This document shows positions 51,299-59,485 of a stretch of 64,000 nt of DNA, in pieces. Both the position numbers and the translations under genes were made by a program. The notes beneath the pieces were generated by a model. It saw nothing but the letters and a program-made list of their open reading frames with translations, searched no databases and was not told where the DNA came from. The DNA comes from Candidatus Latescibacterota bacterium (GTDB lineage: Bacteria; JAAXHH01): NCBI GenBank assembly GCA_022821085.1, contig JAJEEG010000006.1:2067330-2131329 (forward strand). Reading direction: 5' to 3'. How positions within the stretch are numbered: position 1 is the first letter of the stretch; the number at the start of each line of letters is the position of its first letter.

Positions 51299-52015
51299 TT
51301 AGGCCCGGCCGGTAAGAATGGCCAGGACTTCCTGTGCCACTTCGTCCACGGCGTAGGTGAACATGTCCACCTTGTTGACGAAGTAATTATACGCAACGAT
51401 ACCCATGATGGCCGCGGCCAGCCCACCCGCCGTGTTGATCAGCGCTTCCGAGATACCGAGCGCGAGCTGAATGGCGTCCGGCGCACCCTCGTTGGACATG
51501 GCGTGAAAGGCGCGGATCATGCCGATCGTCGTTCCGAGCAGACCCACCAGGGTGGCGATGGTCGCGATGGTCTGCAGGGCGATAAGGTTGCGTTCGAGCA
51601 ACGGCGTCTCAAGGGCGTTGGCTTCGTCGAAGGCCCGCTTGATCTCCTGCACCTGCCGATCGCTCGTCAGGTTCTCTTCGGAGATATTCTGAAAACGCTC
51701 GAGTCCCGCGCGCAGCACGTTGGCCATGGTACCCTGTTGAGCATTGCAGAGGTTGATTCCGCGGGCGATGTCGTTATCGCGGATCGCACCCATGGCGTCC
51801 TTGAGAAAAGCCACCTGCGACCGTTTGCCGCGGGCTTTCTTCAGCGTCAGCGAACGCTCGATGATGAAGGTGATGTCCAGCATGGTGAGCACCATGAGGC
51901 CGATGACCACAGGTCCGCCGTCCTTTACGAACTGTGGCAGAAAAAACTCGAAGATTATCCATGAAACAATAAAGCAAAGGACGATGATGATCATGATAAA
52001 GGCGCCTGGCCGCAT
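51299..52015 (-). CDS. exbB: ExbB/TolQ/MotA-type proton channel protein
   Basis: 238 residues. Three membrane regions: about 3-40, 128-165 (LVGLLGTTIGMIRAF) and 172-205 (ISEALINTAGGLAAAIMGIVAYNYF), the typical MotA/TolQ/ExbB pattern. It powers TonB through ExbD. A 282-base gap to the TPR gene (52016-52297) has no gene or clear promoter, so it may be read from further upstream or from an unrecognised promoter. Confidence 0.92.
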   Translation of the reverse strand: MRPGAFIMIIIVLCFIVSWIIFEFFLPQFVKDGGPVVIGLMVLTMLDITFIIERSLTLKKARGKRSQVAFLKDAMGAIRDNDIARGINLCNAQQGTMANVLRAGLERFQNISEENLTSDRQVQEIKRAFDEANALETPLLERNLIALQTIATIATLVGLLGTTIGMIRAFHAMSNEGAPDAIQLALGISEALINTAGGLAAAIMGIVAYNYFVNKVDMFTYAVDEVAQEVLAILTGRA

Positions 52016-52297
52016 ATCAGATTCTCCTTAGACTTTTGTGCAGTTGCGATCGTGAACGTAGCAGCGAAACAATCATCTCTAGTGTGATACAATCCCTGCC
52101 GTATATACCAAGAAACTATTGTGTCCTACGTGTCGTGACGCGTCCTCTTTTAGCAGGCGGGACAAACGCCTTCCTTCACCACCACCTTTCCATCCGTGTC
52201 CTGAGTGTCGCCTGAGAACAGGCTGGTTTTTAAATGTCGGTGTCCGGATTCTCCATTTCGATTCGTCGACTATGGTTCACCTGGCAAACTCCGCCCC

Positions 52298-54304
52298 TCA
52301 ATCTCCCTGCAACTGCTCGTAGATCGCCTGCACGGTGTTCAACTGCTCACGCGCCCTGCCATTATTCGGATCCAGCTTAAGGCACTCCCGGTAATGACGG
52401 ATCGCCGGAGCGAGCTGTTGCGAGTTCGTGTAGGCCTGGGCGAGCAGAAGATGGTAGGACGCCTCGTCCGGTTTCAACTCGATGGCCTTCCGGAGCTGGC
52501 CGATGGCAGCGCCCCAGTCTTCGTTCAGCACCCGGTCGAATCCCAGCCGGTAATGGGCTTCGTGATCCGTGGGATCGATCTCGAGCACGCGCTGGAACGT
52601 CATGCGCGCGTTGCCGTAGTCCTCCAGGATGAGATAGGCGGTCCCCAGGTATTTCAAGGGCTGCAGAATGGACGTCGGATCCTCCTCGGCCTCTGCGGTC
52701 CGCAGATTCAAGGCACTGAGCAGGGCGTCCCGGGCCACCGCGCCGTTCTGGGCCACCAGGCCCGTGATGCCCATGTTCAGAAAGGCGAAATAGTCTGTGC
52801 TGTCGTGGGCGACCTTGGCCCGGTACATATCCAACGAAGCCGCGTAGATCGCCGGCCGCTGGTCGCGCTCGGCCTCGCGGGAGGCACCGTAAATCTCCCT
52901 GCCGAGGTTGTAGTACACGTTGCTAAGTGTAATTCTAGCCCGATCGTCCTCCGCGGCCTGTATCGCCGGTTCCAGCACGGTCTTGACGGCCGTCACGGCC
53001 TGCGCGTACTGTCCCTGCTCTATGTACGCGCGTCCATAGTAGGCGTAGGGGTTCTGGTCGTTGGGATTGACCTTGATGGCCGCTTCGAGTAAAGGTATGG
53101 CTTCCCCGTACTTCTCCTGGTCGAAATAGACCAGCGCCAGCTGGATGTAGGGTTTCTCCGACGAGCCGTCCAGATCAATGGACTTCTTCAGGTTGACGAT
53201 GCCCTCGTCGTACTGACCCACCTCCGGCTGCGTCTGCACCCAGCCCAGGCTGAAATGCAGCTCCGCGCTGTCCGCGTTCTGCGTCACGGCTTCCCTGTAG
53301 GCTTCGACCGCCTCCATGTACCGGCCCTCGGCGACCAGTCCGTCCCCCATCGGCAGATAGGCTTCGACCCGGCCCGGGTCCAGCTCGATGGTCTTCATGT
53401 AATGGGGCACGGCCATCTTGATCCGCTGCGTCTTGTTGAAGGACTCGGCCAGCATGAAATAGGCTTCGGCATTGGTCTGGTCCAGCGCCACGAATTGCTC
53501 GATCGGCTCGACGACGAGGGGATACCGCTCGGCCACGTACTGGATGTAGCCCTGCTGGTACCAGGCGTCCTTCAACGTGGGATCGAGTTCCGTCGTCTTC
53601 TGGAACGCGGCGTAGGACTCGTTCCACTGCCGCGCCTTGAAGTGCAACTGGCCGATCCGGTAGTGGATCATGGCCGCATCGGGGGAATCGGGCTGCATGG
53701 CGAGGGCCTGCCGGTAGTTGGTGATCGCCAGTCCCCAGACGTTCCGCGCCTCGTAGACGTCACCCAGTCCCCGTACGTACAGCGGGTTCTGCGCATCGAT
53801 GCTGCGCGCCCGGGTGAATTGCACCTCGGCGGTCCGCAGATCCTCCTGCGCGATGGCAAGTTGTCCCTGGGCGTAGAAGAACCGCGCGTCCTTATCCTTG
53901 GTGCGCTTCAGGCCTTCCTCAATCGACTTCTGCGCGTCCTCGAACCGGCCCATGCGGATCTCCTGCAGGCTCAGTTCGAAGCGGGCGTCGTGGTTCTTCT
54001 TCTGCTGGTCAACGGAAATCAGGAACTCCGAGTACGCCTCGTCGAGGTGGCCCTGCCGTTTGAGCGCCAGGCCGAGCAGGTAGTGGGCGTCCGTGTTCTT
54101 CTTGCCGTTGCTGAGCACGTCCCGGAGTATGGCAACGGTCTGGTCGTAATTCCCGCTATCGTAGGCCGCCCGGGCGGCGTCCACGCTCTGCGCGTTCGCC
54201 ACGGCCGGCGTAGCGGCCAGGCCGGCCAGGCTGACCAGCAGCAACGCGCCGAGCACGAACAGGCTGCCTTTGCCTATCCTGCGGTTCACACCTGCGATCC
54301 ACAT
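52298..54304 (-). CDS. Secreted TPR-repeat protein of the TonB cluster
   Basis: 668 residues. A signal peptide (GSLFVLGALLLVSLAGLAATPAVANA) is followed by about 16 tandem tetratricopeptide repeats (for example YDSGNYDQTVAILRDVLSNG; YLILEDYGNARMTFQRVLEI; AQAYTNSQQLAPAIRHYREC). TPR arrays bind peptides or proteins, and here the protein would sit in the periplasm. Located between a PstS-like lipoprotein and exbB, in an order resembling FCB-group TonB clusters. Partner unknown. Confidence 0.85.
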   Translation of the reverse strand: MWIAGVNRRIGKGSLFVLGALLLVSLAGLAATPAVANAQSVDAARAAYDSGNYDQTVAILRDVLSNGKKNTDAHYLLGLALKRQGHLDEAYSEFLISVDQQKKNHDARFELSLQEIRMGRFEDAQKSIEEGLKRTKDKDARFFYAQGQLAIAQEDLRTAEVQFTRARSIDAQNPLYVRGLGDVYEARNVWGLAITNYRQALAMQPDSPDAAMIHYRIGQLHFKARQWNESYAAFQKTTELDPTLKDAWYQQGYIQYVAERYPLVVEPIEQFVALDQTNAEAYFMLAESFNKTQRIKMAVPHYMKTIELDPGRVEAYLPMGDGLVAEGRYMEAVEAYREAVTQNADSAELHFSLGWVQTQPEVGQYDEGIVNLKKSIDLDGSSEKPYIQLALVYFDQEKYGEAIPLLEAAIKVNPNDQNPYAYYGRAYIEQGQYAQAVTAVKTVLEPAIQAAEDDRARITLSNVYYNLGREIYGASREAERDQRPAIYAASLDMYRAKVAHDSTDYFAFLNMGITGLVAQNGAVARDALLSALNLRTAEAEEDPTSILQPLKYLGTAYLILEDYGNARMTFQRVLEIDPTDHEAHYRLGFDRVLNEDWGAAIGQLRKAIELKPDEASYHLLLAQAYTNSQQLAPAIRHYRECLKLDPNNGRAREQLNTVQAIYEQLQGD

Positions 54305-54337
54305 GTTGGATACCTCCTGATGCTCTTGCGAGCCTTG

Positions 54338-55255
54338 TTATTGCAGTTTGACCGTCCGGACCGGCATGGTCGCCGGCACGACGCCTTCGTCTATGGCGAT
54401 CTGCTGTCCCTTGACCGCCGTGAGAAAGGTCACGAATCCAGAGACCAGGTTGACTTCCAACGGCCTCTTGAAGTAGCACAACACCAACGGCCGGCGGAGC
54501 GGATACAACTCCTGAAGCAATTTATGCTGCGTGGGCAGCAGATAGGGACCGCTTTCGTCCTCGGCGATCCGGATCGTTTTGTAATAGGCCATCGTGGCCG
54601 TGGAACGGGACGAGTTCGTGATCAGAAGCCCCGTGATCCCGATTGTGCCTGGATAGGCGCCAGCGATGCTTGCCAGGGCGGCCATCGTGCTGCAGGGATA
54701 CACGTTGGCGCCGTATTCCGCGCCTTCGAGCACGACGTCCTCGAATACCTCGTACGTACCGGAATTCCGGTCGCGGACCAGGGGGCGGATCGCCATGTCC
54801 TTCCCGCCCAGTTCACGCCAGTTGGTGATCTTCCCGGTGTAGATGTCCCGCAACTGCCCCACCGTCAGGTCTTCGACGGGATTGTCGCCGTGGACGATCA
54901 CCGCCAGCGCGTCGTGGGCGACGGTCCGGGTAATGAAGTCCGCTTCGCCGGCCGAAAGCGCTTCGACCTCGGATTCATTGGGTTCGCGGGATAACACCGC
55001 CAGACGGCTTCGGCTCTCGGAAAGGTCGACCAGCGCTTCACGGGAGGTCGTCTTGCCCACGTCGATGAAGGCTTCGTTGTAGACCTGCTCGAACTTGACC
55101 GCCGAACTCTCGATGTACGGGAAGGCGACCTCGGCGCTGGACACCTTGAGGTAGCCCCGGGTGGCCGTTTCGTCGGGTTGGCCGCAACCCGTCATGAAAA
55201 ACAGCAGGGCCGCACCGGAAAGCGCTAACCGGAAGTGGACCCCGAACCTCGCCAT
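54338..55255 (-). CDS. PstS-like periplasmic substrate-binding lipoprotein
   Basis: 305 residues. Lipobox FMTGC near residue 23 marks a lipoprotein. The type II binding fold (EVAFPYIESSAVKFEQVYNE; GDNPVEDLTVGQLRDIYTGKITNW; PLVRDRNSGTYEVFEDVVL) is that of phosphate-binding PstS-family proteins. No pstABC transporter is nearby, so it probably works with the TonB system rather than an ABC importer; ligand unverified. Its start overlaps the preceding membrane-protein gene by 31 bases. Confidence 0.85.
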   Translation of the reverse strand: MARFGVHFRLALSGAALLFFMTGCGQPDETATRGYLKVSSAEVAFPYIESSAVKFEQVYNEAFIDVGKTTSREALVDLSESRSRLAVLSREPNESEVEALSAGEADFITRTVAHDALAVIVHGDNPVEDLTVGQLRDIYTGKITNWRELGGKDMAIRPLVRDRNSGTYEVFEDVVLEGAEYGANVYPCSTMAALASIAGAYPGTIGITGLLITNSSRSTATMAYYKTIRIAEDESGPYLLPTQHKLLQELYPLRRPLVLCYFKRPLEVNLVSGFVTFLTAVKGQQIAIDEGVVPATMPVRTVKLQ

Positions 55256-55488
55256 GAATCGTCCTCAAGGATGGAGCGGGTCTCTTCGTTCCGTTTATCC
55301 GTGTAATAGGCGGATACGAACCGGAAGACCCCGTAAAGAATGAGCACGCTGCCGAAAACCAGTCTCAATTGTTCCGTCTGAATGAACACCCGCAGGATGT
55401 AGCCGGTCAGGACCAGCACGCCGGATACGCACATCGCCAGCGCGACCACGTAGCCTAGTGCCTGCCGAAATGACGTAATGCGGATCAT
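55225..55488 (-). CDS. Small two-helix membrane protein
   Basis: 87 residues. Two membrane helices (ALGYVVALAMCVSGVLVLTGYIL and LVFGSVLILYGVFRFVSAYY), then a charged tail that overlaps the PstS-like start. First gene of the TonB cluster operon; no family recognised. Confidence 0.7.
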   Translation of the reverse strand: MIRITSFRQALGYVVALAMCVSGVLVLTGYILRVFIQTEQLRLVFGSVLILYGVFRFVSAYYTDKRNEETRSILEDDSWRGSGSTSG

Positions 55489-55674
55489 ACGCGGGAGAAG
55501 CGGAATCCACCGAGTGGGCGCTAACGGTCATTGTTGTACATAACTTCACCGGCTGGTTCAATGGCCGAATGCCGCCTTGTCCAGCCCTCCGCGGAATCGG
55601 CTTCGATCCATAGCGGCCAAGCGGTAGATCGCAGGAATCCATGAGTCCTGGTTTACTGTAGTTTCAATTCTAAC

Positions 55675-55704
55675 TAAATAAGAAGAGCTGTCCCACGTTG
55701 TCAA
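55675..55704 (-). promoter_or_regulatory. Predicted promoter of the membrane-protein/PstS/TPR/TonB cluster
   Basis: On the minus strand TTGACA (55704-55699) with TATTTA (55680-55675) at spacer 18, or TTATTT at spacer 17. A leader of about 180 nt would follow. It lies just before the epimerase stop. Confidence 0.5.
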
Positions 55705-55720
55705 GTAAAAGTTACGGCGG

Positions 55721-56158
55721 TCACGGCCTGCCGTCCCCGCCCTTCTCGCACAGTTCGATCAGTACGCCGCTTGTGCTACGGGGATGCACGAAGGCGACCC
55801 GGACGCCGCCCGCCCCGATGCGCGGTTCCTCGTCGATCAGCCGGTACCCGCGGTCGCGCAGGTTCTTCAGCGTTTCCGCCACGTCGTCGACTTCCAGAGC
55901 GATATGGTGGATGCCCTCCCCGCGCTTCTCGATGAAGCGGGCCACCGGACTCTCCGGGCCGGTCGCTTCAAGGAGCTCCAGCTCGGTGTCGCCCGCGGGC
56001 AGGAAGGCCACGTTGACGCCGTCGCCCTCCACGGACTCCCGGCCGTGCAGTGGCAGGCCGAGGGCCTCGTGGTACAGTCGAAGCGCTTCGTCCAGGTCGC
56101 GCACGGCGATCCCGATGTGGGCGACGCGGGCGGTGTTTTCAGGCAGATCCTTCGACAT
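55721..56158 (-). CDS. mce: Methylmalonyl-CoA epimerase
   Basis: 145 residues, glyoxalase/VOC fold. Typical segments: VAHIGIAVRDLDEALRLYHEALG, GVNVAFLPAGDTELELLEA, GIHHIALEVDD with the metal His, and VRVAFVHPRSTSGVLIELCE. It interconverts (S)- and (R)-methylmalonyl-CoA. ATG 56158 is chosen because AAGGAG precedes it and homology starts there; in-frame ATGs at 56170 and 56179 lie on or before that site. Directly downstream of the mutase gene. Confidence 0.93.
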   Translation of the reverse strand: MSKDLPENTARVAHIGIAVRDLDEALRLYHEALGLPLHGRESVEGDGVNVAFLPAGDTELELLEATGPESPVARFIEKRGEGIHHIALEVDDVAETLKNLRDRGYRLIDEEPRIGAGGVRVAFVHPRSTSGVLIELCEKGGDGRP

Positions 56159-56204
56159 GATATTCGACATCTCCTTCATGCGGCCGGCAGTGTGCCGGGC
56201 CGCC

Positions 56205-57878
56205 TTAGAACCGCTCTGGACGCTGGTATTCTCCGAAGACGCCGCGGAGCGTATCGCAGATCTCTCCCAGCGTGGCCCGTCCGCGCACGGCATCGATGAT
56301 CAGCGGCATCAGGTTGTCCTGCGTGCGCGCCGCCGACTCGAGCGACTCGAGCGCCCGCGCCGCGGCCTGCCCGTCCCGCGCCTTCTTGAAAGCGCGCACC
56401 CGTTCCACCTGGCGGGCCTCGATGGCGGGATCGATGGGAAAAGGCGCCGGCCCCTCCTCATCCGCGTCTGTGAAGCGGTTAACCCCCACGATGACCTGTT
56501 CTTCCCGTTCGACGGCCATCTGGCAGGCATAGGCGCTGCGGCTGATCTCCTCCTGGGGATAACCCGCCTCGATAGCGCCCAGGGCGCCGCCGTAACCGTC
56601 TATGCGTTCCAGGTGCGCCTTCGCAGCCTCCTCGATCTCGCTGGTCAGTGCTTCCACGTAATAGGACCCGGCAAAGGGATCCACCGTGTCGGCCACCCCG
56701 GTCTCGTGGGCAATGACCTGCTGCGTCCTCAGGGCCAGGGTCGCCGCCGATTCGGACGGCAGGGCGAGCGCTTCGTCGAGACTGTTGGTATGGAGAGACT
56801 GCGTGCCGCCGCACACCGCCGCCAGGGCCTGAAGCGCCACCCGCACGACGTTGTTTTCCGGTTGTTGCGCGGTCAGCGTCGAACCGCCGGTCTGGGTGTG
56901 GAACCTGAGCTGCCAGGACCGGGGGTTCTTCGCCCCCACCCGTTCCCGCATGAGCCGGGCCCAGAGCCGCCGGGCCGCGCGGAACTTGGCCACCTCTTCG
57001 AAGAACTGGTTGTGGGCGTTGAAGAAGAATGAGAGCTGGGGCGCGAAAGCGTCGACGTCCATCCCGGCGTCCATCACCGCCTTCACGTACCCCAGCCCGT
57101 TGGCGAGGGTGAAGGCGACCTCCTGCACGGCCGTGGCGCCCGCTTCGCGTATGTGGTACCCGCTGATGCTGATGGGGTTCCATTTCGGCATGCTGCCGGC
57201 GCAGAACCGGATCAGGTCGGTGGCCAGGCGCAGGGAGGGGCCGGGCGGGTAGATGAAGGTGCCCCGCGCGATGTATTCCTTCAGGATATCGTTCTGGACC
57301 GTGCCCGCGAGGCGCTCCAGTGGTACGCCGCGCTCCTCGGCCACCGCCGCGTAGAGCGCCACGAGCACCGTGGCCGTGGCGTTGATGGTGAGTGAAGTGC
57401 TGACGGACTCCTGCGGGATTTCATCGAAGAGGGTCCGCATGTCGTCGATCGTGGAGATCGCCACGCCCGTGCGGCCCACCTCGCCGGCCACCAGGGGATG
57501 ATCGGAATCATAGCCGATCTGGGTGGGCAGGTCGAAGGCCACGGAGAGTCCGGTCTGCCCCTGGGACAGGAGGTAACGGTAGCGGGCATTGGTCTCTTCG
57601 GCCGATCCGAATCCCGCGTATTGCCGCATCGTCCAGAGCCGGCCGCGGTACATGGTCGGGCGGATGCCCCGCGTAAAGGGATACTCCCCCGGCATGCCGA
57701 TATCGGCGTCCTGATCGATGTCCGCCGTGTCCTCGGGCGTGTACAGCCGCTTCACGGGAATACCGGAGCCGGTCTCGAATCGGTCGCGGCGTTCGGGCAG
57801 CCGCTCAAGCGCCGGCTTCAGCTTCTGCTCTTCCCATGCTTTCCGGGCCGTTTCCAGGGCTTCCTTGCCAGCATCCAT
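56205..57878 (-). CDS. Methylmalonyl-CoA mutase, catalytic (large) subunit without B12 domain
   Basis: 557 residues, the TIM-barrel substrate-binding part only. Family motifs: [44 protein letters not shown], the [21 protein letters not shown] block and [19 protein letters not shown]. The C-terminal cobalamin-binding domain is absent, as in split enzymes where it is a separate gene, and no such gene is present in the window. Converts (R)-methylmalonyl-CoA to succinyl-CoA with adenosylcobalamin. Confidence 0.94.
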   Translation of the reverse strand: MDAGKEALETARKAWEEQKLKPALERLPERRDRFETGSGIPVKRLYTPEDTADIDQDADIGMPGEYPFTRGIRPTMYRGRLWTMRQYAGFGSAEETNARYRYLLSQGQTGLSVAFDLPTQIGYDSDHPLVAGEVGRTGVAISTIDDMRTLFDEIPQESVSTSLTINATATVLVALYAAVAEERGVPLERLAGTVQNDILKEYIARGTFIYPPGPSLRLATDLIRFCAGSMPKWNPISISGYHIREAGATAVQEVAFTLANGLGYVKAVMDAGMDVDAFAPQLSFFFNAHNQFFEEVAKFRAARRLWARLMRERVGAKNPRSWQLRFHTQTGGSTLTAQQPENNVVRVALQALAAVCGGTQSLHTNSLDEALALPSESAATLALRTQQVIAHETGVADTVDPFAGSYYVEALTSEIEEAAKAHLERIDGYGGALGAIEAGYPQEEISRSAYACQMAVEREEQVIVGVNRFTDADEEGPAPFPIDPAIEARQVERVRAFKKARDGQAAARALESLESAARTQDNLMPLIIDAVRGRATLGEICDTLRGVFGEYQRPERF

Positions 57879-58027
57879 GACCGGTGAGTCCGCGTTTCAG
57901 ACGGGTAGAAGGGTGGCAGAATGGACCCTGAAAACTACACCGGAATCACCCGGAAGTCAACGGGTTTGGGGCGGCAGGACCACGTCGCGGCTGTCCTGCG
58001 TCGCGACGATCGGAATATGAAATCGTG

Positions 58028-58309
58028 TCAATCCCCTCCGGACACCCTCAGGTAACCTTCGACCCGTCCCAGGCGCGTATTCATATCGTGTATCTCGGAT
58101 CTCATGGATGAAAACTCGGTACGCAGGGCAACAAACTCGGTACGCATCTCCTTCAACTCCGATCTCACCTCATCCCTGAATTCCTTGTCTTCCCGATCCA
58201 GGTAAGTGAGCGTCGCGATGAAGAGGATACCGAGCGTCACCAGAAACATTCCTATTGCGGTGGCAATCTGTGCGCCGAATGTCCAGTCGTCACGGGATGT
58301 TGTGGTCAA
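58028..58309 (-). CDS. Small membrane-anchored coiled-coil protein
   Basis: 93 residues. N-terminal membrane helix (IATAIGMFLVTLGILFIATL), then a heptad coiled coil (EVRSELKEMRTEFVALRTEF, SSMRSEIHDMNTRLGRVEGY). TTG start at 58309 with GGAGACTAAAA upstream. Similar layout to the small protein at 58351 and, in reverse order, to the one at 61518. Function unknown. Confidence 0.7.
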   Translation of the reverse strand: MTTTSRDDWTFGAQIATAIGMFLVTLGILFIATLTYLDREDKEFRDEVRSELKEMRTEFVALRTEFSSMRSEIHDMNTRLGRVEGYLRVSGGD

Positions 58310-58350
58310 TTTTAGTCTCCTTGTCGACGGTCTTGATCAGCAGGATGAGA

Positions 58351-58554
58351 CTACGGTATTGATTCCGTATTGACCGATGCGGCATCATCCAGCGTAGCAT
58401 CAGGCCCCCTGAGATGTTCCTCGATAGATAACAGTCGGTTCTCAATCGCCACGAAACGACTGGTCATGGTCTGCAATCCAGCAAAGAAGACGACTATGAT
58501 CGTCAAAATCGTTCCGGCGAAACCACCGAGCATTACCCAATTCTTACGTTCCAT
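58351..58554 (-). CDS. Small single-pass membrane protein
   Basis: 67 residues from ATG 58554, preceded by GGAG at 6-base spacing (an in-frame extension to 58626 lacks one). Membrane helix VMLGGFAGTILTIIVVFFAG, then a short helix (TSRFVAIENRLLSIEEHLRG) and an acidic tail. Likely paired with the gene at 58028. No family recognised. Confidence 0.6.
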   Translation of the reverse strand: MERKNWVMLGGFAGTILTIIVVFFAGLQTMTSRFVAIENRLLSIEEHLRGPDATLDDAASVNTESIP

Positions 58555-58872
58555 CGTTTCTCCATGATGGTGACGGTAAATAAAAAGAAGAACCGGGTGT
58601 GCAATCCCTAAAGTTGCAGACCCCATATATAATGAATTAGCCGAATTCGAGTTCGGATATCTCGTAAGAAAAAAACTATCGTGAGTATGTGGGGAGTCTG
58701 ACCGGCTGGCGGGGAACGGATTTCGGAGTAGAAGGTGGGCGTCGGCTCGGCTGGCGGGACAGGGCTTCGGAGTGTCAAGTGCCAGCCTGGAGTGCCAGAA
58801 GCCGGAAATGTGCCAGCCATGGAGCCAGCCAGGAGAGGGTCAGGCGCCTGCCAGTAGCCAGCCAGTAGCCGG
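58555..58872. repeat. Non-coding stretch with degenerate GGCTGGCGG and GCCAGCC repeats
   Basis: 318 bases without a credible gene. Two imperfect copies of a block containing CGGCTGGCGGG then TTCGGAGT lie near 58700-58775, and about six GCCAG/GCCAGCC copies run from 58780 to 58875, ending at the HD-protein stop. A short AT-rich part (58620-58680) contains TATATAATGAATTAG. No promoter could be assigned with confidence. Confidence 0.5.
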
Positions 58873-59433
58873 CTAGGAACCGGCGAGACCCAGCGCGGCG
58901 GCTTCGCCCTGCATGGCTTCGATAACGTTGGCGATGTGATCGCCCAGATCGAGGCCGAGACTTTCGGCCCCTTCGACAATGTCCTCGCGGGAAACGGCGC
59001 GGGCGAAGGCGACAGCCTTCATCTTCTTGCGTACGGATTTCACCTTCACCTCGTGCACGCTTCCGGAGGGACGCACGAGGGCGACGGCGGTGATGAACCC
59101 CACGAGTTCATCCACGGCGAAGAGCGCCTTGTCCATCAGGCTGCGCCGTTCGAGGCCGAGGTAGGTGGCGTGGGACTTGATGGCGTAGATGACGTCCTCG
59201 GGATAGTCTTTCTCCTGCAGAATTTTTGCCCCGCGCATGGGATGGTCCTTCGGGTCGGGCGTGGCTTCATAGTCGAAGTCGTGCAGCAGACCCACGATGC
59301 CCCATTTCTCCTCGTCCTCGCCGTACTTCCTGGCGTAGTGGCGCATGGCGGCCTCCACACCTAGGGCGTGCTTCCTCAGGCTGTCCGTCTTCGTATGCTT
59401 GTGCAGCAATGCGAGCGCGTCGTCGCGGTTCAA
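58873..59433 (-). CDS. HD-domain phosphohydrolase-like protein
   Basis: 186 residues. HD motif: His in KHALGVEAAM, then LLHDFDYEATPDPKDHPM with the paired His-Asp and a further His, and HATYLG downstream. These ligate metal in HD hydrolases acting on nucleotides or phosphoesters; the substrate is unknown. The start is TTG 59433 with AAAGG 7 bases upstream. Two copies of ATGCTATACSTTT-like sequence flank the start region. Confidence 0.85.
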   Translation of the reverse strand: MNRDDALALLHKHTKTDSLRKHALGVEAAMRHYARKYGEDEEKWGIVGLLHDFDYEATPDPKDHPMRGAKILQEKDYPEDVIYAIKSHATYLGLERRSLMDKALFAVDELVGFITAVALVRPSGSVHEVKVKSVRKKMKAVAFARAVSREDIVEGAESLGLDLGDHIANVIEAMQGEAAALGLAGS

Positions 59434-59485
59434 TGCTATACCTTTCGATGCTATACGTTAATATACAAGCGTTTTAATGAGCGGC

